This document shows, one piece after another, positions 1-9,240 of a stretch of DNA of 64,000 nt. Position numbers and translations under genes: made by a program. Under the pieces are notes generated by a model. It saw only the letters and a program-made list of their open reading frames with translations, had not been told where the DNA came from and searched no databases. The stretch is taken from the NCBI RefSeq assembly GCF_014646575.1, contig NZ_BMNN01000001.1, forward strand, positions 62,001 to 126,000. Reading direction: 5' to 3'. The stretch's first letter is position 1, and each line of letters begins with the position of its first letter. This DNA is from Halopseudomonas pertucinogena. Its GTDB lineage: Bacteria > Pseudomonadota > Gammaproteobacteria > Pseudomonadales > Pseudomonadaceae.

Positions 1-644
1 AGGAAGGCCTGGCCGAAGCGCGCGTGCACGCCGAATACATGGCCGCCGATGCCAGGGGCGAGCAGGAGAAGGGGCTGGCGCAGGCGCGCATTACCGAAGC
101 CCAGGCACTGGCCAAGGAGAAGGAAGGGCTGGCCGAGGCCAAGGTGCTGGAAGAGAAACTCACCGCCCAGGCCCGCGGCGAGGAGCAGCTCGGTGTCGCC
201 CAGGCGCGCGCCACCCGCGAACAGGGTCTGGCCGAGGCGGAAATCCTGCCGGAGCGCTTCAACTCCGAAGCCGAAGGTCTGGGCAAGAAGTTCAGCGCGC
301 TGGATGCACTCAGCGACAACGCCCGCCAGCACGAGGAGTTCCGCATGCAGCTGGAGAAGAGCTTCGAGGAAGCCATGGCTGCGATCGCCGCGAACAAGGA
401 CATCGCCAAGGATCAGGCCGAAGTACTCTCCGCAGCGCTGTCCAAGACCAAGATCGACATCGTTGGCGGCGAGGGCGATTTCTTCAATTCCTTCGCCAAG
501 TCCCTCTCGGTGGGCAAGGCCATCGAAGGCGTGGTCGGCAAGAGTCCGGTGGTGCAGGATGTCATCCAGCGCCTGCTGGCCGGCAAGGCGGCCCCGGTCG
601 ATGCCTCCAAGGCCAACGGTCACGCCATCCCCGGCGAGATCTGA
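1..644 (+). CDS. Flotillin-like (YqiK-type) membrane scaffold protein, C-terminal part
   Basis: The gene is cut by the left edge; the open frame runs in from base 3. What remains is about 213 residues. The first two thirds is an Ala/Glu/Gln-rich helical region with repeated GLAEA/EGLAEA-type units, typical of the flotillin coiled coil. It is followed by a more globular tail containing GGEGDFFNSFAKSLSVG. The SPFH domain and membrane anchor expected at the N-terminus lie outside the window. Flotillins form scaffolds at the inner membrane. The gene sits 64 bp upstream of the giant ATPase gene on the same strand, suggesting one operon; I infer joint function from that only. No transporter or enzyme motifs are visible. 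Confidence 0.75.
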   Translation, partial: EGLAEARVHAEYMAADARGEQEKGLAQARITEAQALAKEKEGLAEAKVLEEKLTAQARGEEQLGVAQARATREQGLAEAEILPERFNSEAEGLGKKFSALDALSDNARQHEEFRMQLEKSFEEAMAAIAANKDIAKDQAEVLSAALSKTKIDIVGGEGDFFNSFAKSLSVGKAIEGVVGKSPVVQDVIQRLLAGKAAPVDASKANGHAIPGEI

Positions 645-708
645 GCTTCACCCTCTCCGCCCCCGGTCTTCCGGGGGTGCTTGTCTGGCTTGATTCAGGA
701 ACAACAGC

Positions 709-3700
709 ATGACGGATGTGCACACCGAGGCGCCGGGACAGGAGCTGGTTGATCGGGCGGTAGCCGAAGGCGGCGCCTACGAGGTGCTGCAGCGGCGGTT
801 GCAGGAGCAGGGAGCGCAGCTCAGGGCGATTGCCGACGGGCTGAACCAGCAGCGTCAGGAGGCCTTCGGCAGCAGCCGGATGGAGGTCACGGGGCGCGTA
901 CGCATCCGCACCGAGAACAATTGCCTGGCCAGGGATATCGTGCAGGTTGGCGACGCGCTGCTGTTTGGCTACAACGTGTTCCTCGGTCTGAAGAAGGAGA
1001 CCCGGGTCGCCGATGTCTTCTCCCTGTATCGGGTAATACAGCACGAGGAAGGCTACGAGGCAGAGCCACTCCCGCTGACCGGCAGCTTCCTTGACGAGCC
1101 CGGCTTCGTCAATGATTTCAACGAGCTCTACGCCTATTACAAGAACACCCGGCTGCTGCAGCTGACGATCCGCGACGGCAAACTGCTGGCCAGCTTCCAG
1201 ATCGGCGAGCGCATCAGCGACGTCCGCGTGTTCCGCTGGTCGATTTCCCAGAACGGCGAACAGGTGCGCTACATCGACAACCGCGGCGAGCGTGACGTGG
1301 CGCTGCCGCAGCCCTTCGACTTCGAGTGGCAGCGTGCAACGAGGGAGATGGCGGTCAATGGTCGCCATCCGCACGTCAATATCCTCGATACCGTCTTCGT
1401 CGAGACCGTCGGTGGCGACCTGACGGTGAAGGTGGAAAACAACACCGAAGACGGCCTGGGCATCTACCGCGAGCCGGTGCAGGACAAGACCCAGTCGCTG
1501 GATGACGCGGTCATCGAGTTTGCCAGGGTCGGCAGCCTGGTGCTGCTGAAGATCCTGCCCTACCGGGAGGAGGTCTGGCGCTATCTGGTCTTCAACAGCC
1601 TGACCCGGAAGGTCGAGCGCATCGATGCGATTGGCCTGGCCTGCGTACAACTGCCTGAAGACCACGGCATCATCTTCCCCGGTGGTTATTATCTGCAGAG
1701 CGGTGAGCACAAGACTTTCGACCAGTCGATGGAAGGCATGCGCTTCAAGCGGGCGATGCGCTCGCCCAACGGCGAGGATGTGCAATATGTCTTTTACCAC
1801 CCGGAGCAGGGACGCTCAGCGCTGTTCACCTACAACCTGATCCGCCGCGAGCTGCAGAATCCCGTGTTCGGCCACGGCTATGCGCGGCTGGAAGACGGGC
1901 GCATGGTGATCTTCTCGGCAGAGGGCGATGAGCCCACGCGGATCCATCCCATGCAGATCTGGCAGACGCCGTTCTTCACCGATGAGTACGCAGCGCGCCA
2001 GCCCCAGCGCAGCGATTTCTTCGGACGTACCGGCAATGCCGAGCTGGTGCGCGGCATCTCCGAACTGCTGAACCTGAGCCGCGAGATAGACAGCAGCGAG
2101 GTGTCCATCCAGCGCTACACCCGACTGTGCCAGGACGTGCGCCGGCTGTTCGATGCCTACCACTGGCTGGATGATCCCCAATGCCAGGGGCTGGGCAAAC
2201 TGCTGCATCAGGTCGCCTCGACCGCCGAACTGGTGCTGGACGAGTTCGAAAAGGTGGAGAGCATCCGCCAGCAATCACGCCGCGCCATGAACGAGGCGGA
2301 AACACGCTGGCAGTCCCTGCTGGAAACCCTGCACCGTGACGAGCGGGGGGATGTCCAGGCGCATGTCTCGGCGCTGAACAACCTCGCTCAGCTGCGTGGC
2401 CAGCTGCTGACCATCCGCGATTATCGCTACATCGACATCGAGCGCATCGATCAGATGGAAGCGGAGCTTCTGGAACAGCAGGCCGAAGCAGCGGCAGCTA
2501 CCGCCGAGTTTCTGGCGGGCGAATCCGCACTTCAGCCCTACCTGTCCGCCCTGCAGGATGCGGATGAGCAGGCGCAGCGAGCAGAGACCGTAGCCGGACT
2601 GGGTGAGCCGCTGGCCGCCTTCGAACGAATGTTGGCCGACCTCGACATGCTGTCGTCCCTGATGGCCTCGCTGCAGATCGAGGATGCCACCCAGCGTACC
2701 CGCATCGTCGAGTCCATTTCCGAGGTCTACGCCCGGCTCAATCAGGCCAAGGCCCGAGCCGAACAGCGCCGGCGCAGCATGGGTTCTGCCGAGCAGGTTG
2801 CACAGTTCGGCGCGCAGTTCCGTCTGTTCAGCCAGAGCATCACCAGCGCTCTGGCTCAGGCTCGGGATCCAGAAGGCTGCGACGCGCAGCTGTCGCGCCT
2901 GCTGGTGCAGCTGGAGGAGCTGGAAAGCCAGTTCGGCGATCATGAGCAGTTCCTCGGTGATATCCTGGCCAAGCGTGAAGAGCTGCTGGAAACCTTTGAA
3001 GGCCATCGACAGGCCTTGCTGGATGAGCGTCAGCGCCGCGCGCAGGGCCTGCTTGATGCAGCCGTGCGCATCATCGACAGCCTGCCTCGCCGTACCGGGC
3101 GGCTGGAGACCCCGGAGGAGATGAACGCCTTCTTCGCCACCGATCCGCTGATTCTCAAGCTCCGCGAGCTGACCGAGCGGCTGCGCACGCTGCAGGATAA
3201 CGTCAAGGCTGACGATGTCGAAGCCCGTCTCAAGCATACCCGGGACCAGGCTGTGCGCGGCCTGCGCGACAAGGCCGAGCTGTTCGAGGAAGGCGGCAAT
3301 GTCATCCGCCTGGGGCCGCGGCATCGCTTCAGCGTCAACACCCAGGAACTGGACCTGACGCTGATGCCCCGGGGCGATCAGCTGTACCTGCATCTGACCG
3401 GCACCGACTTCCTCGAGCCCTTGCAGCATCCTGAGCTGGAGGCGCTCAAACCCTTCTGGCAGGTCAACCTGGAGTCGGAATCCGACGAGCTTTACCGTGC
3501 CGAGTACCTGGCCGGCGAAGTGCTGGCCGCCTGCGAGGCCGGCCGTGACGGGCTGGACATGGGCCAACTGCATGAGCTCCTGCTGCAGCCGGAACAGTTG
3601 GTGCGGATGGTCCGCGAGTTTGCCACCCCCCGTTACCGCGAAGGCTATGAGAAAGGCATTCATGACCATGACGCCGCGCTTATCCTGAATCAGCTGATAC

Positions 3701-5838
3701 CGCTGCGCGACAGTGCCGGCCTGCTGGCATTCAGTCCGCTGGCACGGGCGCTGGGGCTGCTGTTCATCTCCACCCGTGGCGACCTCTCAGCGCAGCGGCA
3801 GTGGCCGCAACGAGCCCGGGCTGCGGCGCATATCCAGCGCCTGTTCGGCCGCCGCGATGCCTTCGCCCAACTGCGGGCCGAGGTTCAGCAGCACCTTGCC
3901 GATCACGTGCAGCAGCTGGCAATGGAGCAGGCGCCACTGGCCGAAGCGGCCGAGTATCTACTGGCCGAGCTGGCCGGTGGGAACCAGCCGGTGATGAGCA
4001 AGTACGCCCGCCAACTCACGGAGGGATTGCAGGATTGCCTGCAGCACGCCGGCCTGTGGGAGGAATATCAAACGACCCTGGCCCAGCTGGCGGATCAGCC
4101 GGCCCAGCGCTGGCGCCTGGTGGAAAGCTGGTTGCTGGGGCTGTGCGAGAGTGACGAATTTGCCGGTGCACGACATTACCTGCCCGAGGCCATCGCGCTG
4201 ATGCTGTTGCCCGAGTCGGCGGGCGTGCAGGTGACCGAAGTGGACCTGCGCTTTACCGTTGACGGGCTACTGGGTGACCACCCACGGATAGACAATGGCA
4301 GCATGACACTGGCATTGGATGATCTGTTCGCGCGCCTGCGCCGTCACCGTGAGGCGTTCCTGCCGGGCATGCAGCGCTATCAGGCGTTGCGCCAGGAGGT
4401 CATCCAGCAGCAGCGCGACGCCCTGCGACTGGCCGAGTTCAAGCCAAGACCGCTCAGCTCCTTCGTGCGCAACAAGCTGATCAACGACGTTTATCTGGGC
4501 GTTATCGGCGACAACCTGGCCAAGCAGATGGGCACTGCGGGAGAGAGCCGCCGCTCAGACCTCACCGGCCTGCTCATGTTGATTTCACCACCCGGCTACG
4601 GCAAGACCACGCTGATGGAATACGTTGCCCACCGCCTCGGCCTGGTGTTCATGAAGATCAACGGCCCGTCGCTGGGACACGAGGTGCGCTCGCTGGATCC
4701 GGAGCAGGCGCCCGACGCGACCTCGGCTCAGGAGCTGGTCAAGCTCAACCTGGCGCTGGAGATGGGCAACAACGTCATGCTGTACGTGGACGATATCCAG
4801 CACACCCACCCGGAGTTCCTGCAGAAGTTCATCTCCCTGTGCGACGGCACCCGGCGTATCGAAGGGGTATGGAAGGGGCGCACCCGCACCTACGACATGC
4901 GCGGCCGCAAGTTCTGTGTGGTCATGGCCGGCAACCCCTATACCGAGTCCGGGGAGGTATTCCGGATTCCGGACATGCTGGCCAACCGGGCGGACATCTA
5001 CAACCTGGGCGATACCCTCGGGGGCATGCAGGAGGTGTTCGCCCTCAGCTATATCGAGAACAGCCTGACCTCCAATCCGGTGCTCGCCCCGCTGGCCACC
5101 CGGGACATGCAGGATCTCTACCGCTTCGTCGACAAGGCGGAAGGCAAGCCCTTCTCCAGCAACGAGCTGAGCCATGATTACAGCACCGCCGAGATCAACG
5201 AGATTACCGCCACCCTGCAGCGCCTGATGCAGGCCCGGGACGTAGTTTTCCGAGTCAACCAGCAGTACATCGCCAGTGCCGCACAGGATGATCGCTACCG
5301 TACCGAACCGCCGTTCCGCCTGCAGGGCAGTTACCGCAATATGAACAAGCTGGCGGAAAAGATTTCCGCAGTGATGAACCAGAACGAGCTGATGCAGCTG
5401 ATCGCCGATCACTACCAGGGCGAGTCCCAGCTGTTGACCACCGGCGCCGAGGAAAACATGCTCAAGCTCGCTGAGCTGCGCGGCAACATGACCGACGAAC
5501 AGGCTGCGCGCTGGGAGCAGATCAAGACCGACTTCATGCGCAACAAGGCCATGGGCGGCGACGATGCCGATGTGGGCAGCCGTGTCGTGGCGCAGCTCAA
5601 CGATCTGGTGAACGGCGTTCGTGCTCTGGGCGCCACCGCAAACCAGCCAGCCGGAGTGCGGATGGAAGACATACCCTGGCAGCAACTGGTGGACGGCCTG
5701 GAAAGCCTGCACAAGCTCAGCCCCAAGGTGCGCGTGGTAACCCCACCCAAGGCCGCCATGCAGTGGTTTGCCGGCGAACTGGGCGGCAGTCTGCAGGCGT
5801 CGCTGAAACCCTTGATCGAGGCGCTGGAGCGCAAGTAG
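709..5838 (+). CDS. Giant AAA+ ATPase of the 'DNA repair ATPase' family
   Basis: A 1709-residue protein. The N-terminal ~500 residues are a beta-rich region of unknown function. Residues ~520-870 are predicted long coiled coils, rich in E, Q, A and L. The C-terminal third carries an AAA+ domain: Walker A PPGYGKTT near residue 1295, Walker B VMLYVDD near 1357, and a sensor-like VVMAGNPYTESGEVF near 1405. The AAA part resembles MoxR-type ATPases. Proteins of this architecture are usually annotated 'DNA repair ATPase', although direct evidence for a repair role is weak. It follows the flotillin-like gene by 64 bp with a start at ATG 709. The coupling suggests a membrane-linked ATPase machine, which is inference. 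Confidence 0.8.
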   Translation: MTDVHTEAPGQELVDRAVAEGGAYEVLQRRLQEQGAQLRAIADGLNQQRQEAFGSSRMEVTGRVRIRTENNCLARDIVQVGDALLFGYNVFLGLKKETRVADVFSLYRVIQHEEGYEAEPLPLTGSFLDEPGFVNDFNELYAYYKNTRLLQLTIRDGKLLASFQIGERISDVRVFRWSISQNGEQVRYIDNRGERDVALPQPFDFEWQRATREMAVNGRHPHVNILDTVFVETVGGDLTVKVENNTEDGLGIYREPVQDKTQSLDDAVIEFARVGSLVLLKILPYREEVWRYLVFNSLTRKVERIDAIGLACVQLPEDHGIIFPGGYYLQSGEHKTFDQSMEGMRFKRAMRSPNGEDVQYVFYHPEQGRSALFTYNLIRRELQNPVFGHGYARLEDGRMVIFSAEGDEPTRIHPMQIWQTPFFTDEYAARQPQRSDFFGRTGNAELVRGISELLNLSREIDSSEVSIQRYTRLCQDVRRLFDAYHWLDDPQCQGLGKLLHQVASTAELVLDEFEKVESIRQQSRRAMNEAETRWQSLLETLHRDERGDVQAHVSALNNLAQLRGQLLTIRDYRYIDIERIDQMEAELLEQQAEAAAATAEFLAGESALQPYLSALQDADEQAQRAETVAGLGEPLAAFERMLADLDMLSSLMASLQIEDATQRTRIVESISEVYARLNQAKARAEQRRRSMGSAEQVAQFGAQFRLFSQSITSALAQARDPEGCDAQLSRLLVQLEELESQFGDHEQFLGDILAKREELLETFEGHRQALLDERQRRAQGLLDAAVRIIDSLPRRTGRLETPEEMNAFFATDPLILKLRELTERLRTLQDNVKADDVEARLKHTRDQAVRGLRDKAELFEEGGNVIRLGPRHRFSVNTQELDLTLMPRGDQLYLHLTGTDFLEPLQHPELEALKPFWQVNLESESDELYRAEYLAGEVLAACEAGRDGLDMGQLHELLLQPEQLVRMVREFATPRYREGYEKGIHDHDAALILNQLIPLRDSAGLLAFSPLARALGLLFISTRGDLSAQRQWPQRARAAAHIQRLFGRRDAFAQLRAEVQQHLADHVQQLAMEQAPLAEAAEYLLAELAGGNQPVMSKYARQLTEGLQDCLQHAGLWEEYQTTLAQLADQPAQRWRLVESWLLGLCESDEFAGARHYLPEAIALMLLPESAGVQVTEVDLRFTVDGLLGDHPRIDNGSMTLALDDLFARLRRHREAFLPGMQRYQALRQEVIQQQRDALRLAEFKPRPLSSFVRNKLINDVYLGVIGDNLAKQMGTAGESRRSDLTGLLMLISPPGYGKTTLMEYVAHRLGLVFMKINGPSLGHEVRSLDPEQAPDATSAQELVKLNLALEMGNNVMLYVDDIQHTHPEFLQKFISLCDGTRRIEGVWKGRTRTYDMRGRKFCVVMAGNPYTESGEVFRIPDMLANRADIYNLGDTLGGMQEVFALSYIENSLTSNPVLAPLATRDMQDLYRFVDKAEGKPFSSNELSHDYSTAEINEITATLQRLMQARDVVFRVNQQYIASAAQDDRYRTEPPFRLQGSYRNMNKLAEKISAVMNQNELMQLIADHYQGESQLLTTGAEENMLKLAELRGNMTDEQAARWEQIKTDFMRNKAMGGDDADVGSRVVAQLNDLVNGVRALGATANQPAGVRMEDIPWQQLVDGLESLHKLSPKVRVVTPPKAAMQWFAGELGGSLQASLKPLIEALERK

Positions 5839-5910
5839 GGCAGGCGGCAGCCAGCCCCTGCGCTACACTGATGCGCGACATATCCCGCATCTGCATCACC
5901 GGAGGCTGTC

Positions 5911-6159
5911 GTGAAGATTACCTGTGACCAGTCCGATTATCTGGAAATCGCCTGCCTCTACCGCATCCCCATCGCGCTCGACTGGGCCGATGGCAAGCGG
6001 GTGGAAGGGGTGCCGCTGGATACCGGCTATAACGAGCAACGCCAGGAATGCCTGCAGATGGAGCTCGGCGACGGGCCGCAATGGGTGGTGCTGGAAGGTG
6101 CGCTGAGCATGACGGCGCTGGAGGAGAACAAGCACTTCGCTCAGGTACGCTTCGGGTAG
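5911..6159 (+). CDS. Rof/YaeO-like Rho-binding antiterminator
   Basis: An 82-residue acidic protein matching the Rof (YaeO) family in size and in its opening pattern C-D-x-x-D-Y-L-E-I-A-C followed by a short beta-barrel with hydrophobic alternation. Rof proteins bind transcription terminator Rho and block its RNA-binding site. The start is GTG 5911, placed after a clear GGAGG ribosome site 6 bp upstream. It lies 72 bp after the giant ATPase gene on the same strand but probably has its own expression. The family call rests on pattern similarity over a short protein. Confidence 0.7.
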   Translation: MKITCDQSDYLEIACLYRIPIALDWADGKRVEGVPLDTGYNEQRQECLQMELGDGPQWVVLEGALSMTALEENKHFAQVRFG

Positions 6160-6197
6160 AAGGCATACGCAGTTGTACCGGTATTCAGGGAGGCGTT

Positions 6198-6470
6198 ATG
6201 AAAAGGAAGCATGAAACACAAGAAACACTCGGCTCGCGTCTCATGGCCGCATTGTTTTCACTGTTTGTTTCGGTGCCCACGGCCGCGCTCATCTGGTTAT
6301 GGGTCAACCGGGAGCTGGCATTCTGGGGAGGCTTTGTCAGCAGCAGCTATCTGCTGGTCTCGGTGGCCATTTTTGCGCTGATCGCCTTTGTCGTCCCCAG
6401 GCTGTTTCCCAGCCTGCTCGGCAGAATCTGGCACGGCATGATCAGCGTAAATCGCTGGTTCGGCTGGTAG
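6198..6470 (+). CDS. Small two-helix membrane protein of unknown function
   Basis: A 90-residue protein starting at ATG 6198, chosen because GGGAGG lies just upstream; the longer open frame to 6048 overlaps the rof-like gene and lacks a signal. Two hydrophobic helices are visible (about residues 13-34 and 45-66), with a basic N-terminus and a basic/aromatic C-terminal tail ending RWFGW. I do not recognise a family. It converges with the CDF transporter gene, leaving only 12 bp between stops. Confidence 0.55.
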   Translation: MKRKHETQETLGSRLMAALFSLFVSVPTAALIWLWVNRELAFWGGFVSSSYLLVSVAIFALIAFVVPRLFPSLLGRIWHGMISVNRWFGW

Positions 6471-6482
6471 CGGCAGGGGAGC

Positions 6483-7436
6483 TCACTCCGCCCACTCCGG
6501 ATCACCGGTAAACACCACCGTCAGCCAGCGGTCCGGGCCCTTGTCGCCGATCATCTCGCCTACTTCCTCACGCAGCGCATCCCATTCCTGGATGGTGCGA
6601 GAGGGAGCGTCGGGCGGTACGATGAAGTAGATCTCGATCTCCCTGCAGCGGCCCATCCGTGCCACATAGGCGCGGTAGGACACCAGGCCATGCTTCTCCT
6701 TGAATGCCTTGGCAACCTCCTCCACGTGTTCCTTCAGGTCAGCCGGGGTGACCAGGAAGATATCCGCCAGGGCCTGGCGGATGGTGGAAATGGGCAGCGG
6801 GATGATGATCACGCAGACGGCAGCCAGGATCACCGGATCGATATAGGGCGACACCCACTCCAGGCGCGTGCCTTGCACCAGATAACCGAAGATGAAGGCG
6901 ATCAGCAGGGCAGCGGTGATGGCGCCCGCCATGATCCAGCCCTTGATATCCAGCGCCACGAAGTCGGAGTTGATCTTTTCATTGGCATTTTTCTCGACGC
7001 TGGCCATGACCACGCAGGCAATCAGCGTGACCAGGGTGTAGAGAATTGCCCAACCGAACTCCAGTTCCCGGCCACCGTCCAGAATGCTGCCCACCGCGTT
7101 GAACAGTGCATAAGTCGCAACACTGACCAGCAGGGTGCCGTTCAGGCACAGCACCATCGGCTCCAGATGCCACAGCCCCATGGAGAAGCGCTCCTGCAGC
7201 TTCTTCGACACCGGCTTGATCGCCGCCGCGGCAGCAATCAGCCGGGCCACCACCAGCGACAGCAGGCTCATGCAGGCATCCACGAGGGAATACACCCCGT
7301 CGAACACGATGGAGAAGGAACCGGAGATGATGCCGAAGCAGATGCCGAGCAGTGAGAAGAATACCGTCGCGGCAATGGAAGCGCGCAGCACGCCAGCTTC
7401 GTCGGAGAGGTTGAACAGCCTTGTAACTCGATTCAT
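6483..7436 (-). CDS. Cation diffusion facilitator (CDF) family metal exporter
   Basis: 317 residues with the CDF layout: about six hydrophobic helices in residues 15-215 followed by a cytoplasmic ferredoxin-like domain (residues ~215-317). The metal-site signature of helix 2 is visible as FDGVYSLVDACMS, with the two Asp spaced by five residues. CDF proteins exchange Zn, Mn, Fe or Co for protons across the inner membrane; the metal cannot be told from sequence alone. The start is ATG 7436. It is transcribed toward the small membrane protein, and its start is about 60 bp from the end of the ABC transporter operon on the same strand. Confidence 0.85.
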   Translation of the reverse strand: MNRVTRLFNLSDEAGVLRASIAATVFFSLLGICFGIISGSFSIVFDGVYSLVDACMSLLSLVVARLIAAAAAIKPVSKKLQERFSMGLWHLEPMVLCLNGTLLVSVATYALFNAVGSILDGGRELEFGWAILYTLVTLIACVVMASVEKNANEKINSDFVALDIKGWIMAGAITAALLIAFIFGYLVQGTRLEWVSPYIDPVILAAVCVIIIPLPISTIRQALADIFLVTPADLKEHVEEVAKAFKEKHGLVSYRAYVARMGRCREIEIYFIVPPDAPSRTIQEWDALREEVGEMIGDKGPDRWLTVVFTGDPEWAE

Positions 7437-7496
7437 GTCAGGTCAGTCAGGAGGTGGGTCGGGTATAGCACAGGTGCGCTACACCCGGAGTGCATC

Positions 7497-8291
7497 TCAG
7501 CTTAGCAGTAACGCATCATCCGAGAGCTTCTCACCACGGACCTTCTCGAACATCTGCAACAGGTCCGTCACGTCCAGTCCCTTGCGCTCATCGCCGGCCA
7601 CATCCAGAACCACCTGACCCTGGTGCAGCATCACCGTGCGGTCGCCCACATCCAGCGCCTGGCGCATGCTGTGGGTGACCATCATGGTGGTGAGTTTTTT
7701 TTCTTCGACGATACGGGCGGTAAGTTGCAGTACGAAGTCAGCGGTGCGCGGGTCGAGCGCCGCGGTGTGCTCGTCCAGCAGCAGAATGCGCGACGGCTGC
7801 AGGGCGGCCATCAGCAGACTCACCGCCTGGCGCTGGCCGCCGGAGAGCAGGCCGATGCGGTCGGTGAGGCGGTTCTCCAGCCCCAGACCGAGGGTCGACA
7901 GCCGCTCGCGGAATCCCTCACGCATCTCCCGCTGCACTGCTCGGTGCAGCCCGCGGCGCTGGCCGCGCTGCTGGGCCAGAGCCAGGTTCTCCTCGATGGT
8001 CAGGTCCTCGCAGGTACCCGCCATGGGGTCCTGGAACACCCGCGCCACGCGGTCGGCACGGCTCCAGACGGGGAGGCGGGTGACATCATCGCCGTCGATC
8101 ATGATCCGGCCGCTGTCCACGGACAGGTCGCCGGACACCGCGTTCAGAAAGGTCGACTTGCCGGCACCATTGGTACCGATCACGGTAACGAACTGGCCGG
8201 TGGGGATATCCAGCGACAGCCCCTGCAACGCCTTGGTCTCGATCGGCGTGCCGGGGTTGAAGGTGATTTTCAGGTTCTGTGCGCTGAGCAT
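7497..8291 (-). CDS. ABC transporter ATP-binding protein (amino-acid-type importer)
   Basis: 264 residues with Walker A GTNGAGKST near residue 40, the ABC signature LLSGGQRQ, Walker B ILLLDEHTA and the switch His in MMVTHSMRQ. It is the last gene of a three-gene operon after a permease and a periplasmic binding protein, and its ATG overlaps the permease stop by one base. The set resembles Pseudomonas PA3836-PA3838 and the TrpXYZ-type (ABC_sub_bind) importers, which take up aromatic amino acids or related small molecules. The substrate here is not known. Confidence 0.88.
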   Translation of the reverse strand: MLSAQNLKITFNPGTPIETKALQGLSLDIPTGQFVTVIGTNGAGKSTFLNAVSGDLSVDSGRIMIDGDDVTRLPVWSRADRVARVFQDPMAGTCEDLTIEENLALAQQRGQRRGLHRAVQREMREGFRERLSTLGLGLENRLTDRIGLLSGGQRQAVSLLMAALQPSRILLLDEHTAALDPRTADFVLQLTARIVEEKKLTTMMVTHSMRQALDVGDRTVMLHQGQVVLDVAGDERKGLDVTDLLQMFEKVRGEKLSDDALLLS

Positions 8292-9181
8292 CAGTTGTAC
8301 CTCCGGCGGGACAGGCGTTGCTTGATCAGCGGGATGACCAGTGCGATCACCACCAGTACCGCCGTGATCAGGTTCAGGTCCTGGGCCTGCAGGCCGATGA
8401 AGTCGCTGTTCAGCGCCAGGGCGATGAAGAAGCGATAGATCACCGCACCGATGACCACGGCCAGGGTGACGAAGAAGATACGCCGTGCCGGCATGATGCT
8501 TTCACCGATGATCACTGCCGCCAGGCCGATGACGATGGTGCCGATACCCATGGAGATGTCGGCGCCGCCCTGGGTCTGCACAAACATCGCGCCGGCCAGG
8601 CCGACCAGCGCGTTGGAGATCGCCATGCCGAGGATGACCATGGCGCCGGTGTTGACGCCCTGGGAGCGGGCCATGCGCGGGTTGGAGCCGGTGGCGCGGA
8701 TGGCAAGGCCCTGGCGGGTGGCAAAGTACGCATCAAGCAGCAGCTTGGCGGCAATCACCACCAGCAACAGGATCAGCGGACGCGCAACATAATCAGACAG
8801 CCACTCGGGCTGCAGGATGCTGAACATGGTCGGTTCCATGATCAGCGGAATATTCGGCCGGCCCATGATGCGCAGGTTGATCGAGTACAGCGCGATCATC
8901 ATCAGGATACTGGCCAGCAGGTCCATGATCTTCAGGTGCACGTTGAGCACCGCGGTGATCATCCCGGCAAAGGCGCCGGCAAAGGTCGCGATCACGGTAG
9001 CAATGAAGGGATCAGTGCCGTTGGCGATCAGTACCGCACACACGGCGCCGCCAAGCGGGAAGCTGCCATCGACCGTCAGGTCGGGGAAGCGCAACAGGCG
9101 GAAGGAGATATAAACACCGAGCGCCACCAGACTGAAGATCAGGCCGACTTCAAGGGCGCCGAAAAGGGAAAACAATGACAT
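8291..9181 (-). CDS. ABC transporter permease (BPD-type, branched-chain-like)
   Basis: About 296 residues and very hydrophobic, with eight or more membrane helices. It has the layout of LivH/TrpY-type permeases: N-terminal LFGALEVGLIFSLVALGVY and a conserved central stretch ATGSNPRMARSQGVN facing the ATPase. I place the start at ATG 9181 rather than at the upstream ATG 9226, because the 15 extra residues are polar and unlike a membrane N-terminus. It pairs with the ATPase at 7497-8291 and the binding protein at 9241-10212. Confidence 0.86.
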   Translation of the reverse strand: MSLFSLFGALEVGLIFSLVALGVYISFRLLRFPDLTVDGSFPLGGAVCAVLIANGTDPFIATVIATFAGAFAGMITAVLNVHLKIMDLLASILMMIALYSINLRIMGRPNIPLIMEPTMFSILQPEWLSDYVARPLILLLVVIAAKLLLDAYFATRQGLAIRATGSNPRMARSQGVNTGAMVILGMAISNALVGLAGAMFVQTQGGADISMGIGTIVIGLAAVIIGESIMPARRIFFVTLAVVIGAVIYRFFIALALNSDFIGLQAQDLNLITAVLVVIALVIPLIKQRLSRRRYN

Positions 9182-9240
9182 GGAATGTTGTGCCTTAGGT
9201 GAACGGCAGCGCCGGTGCGGAGGCACCGGCGCATGTCAGG

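Noticed and set aside
5896-6166. Genes opposite the Rof-like gene
   Set aside because: They are antisense shadows without start signals; the plus-strand frame has a clear GGAGG site and family pattern.
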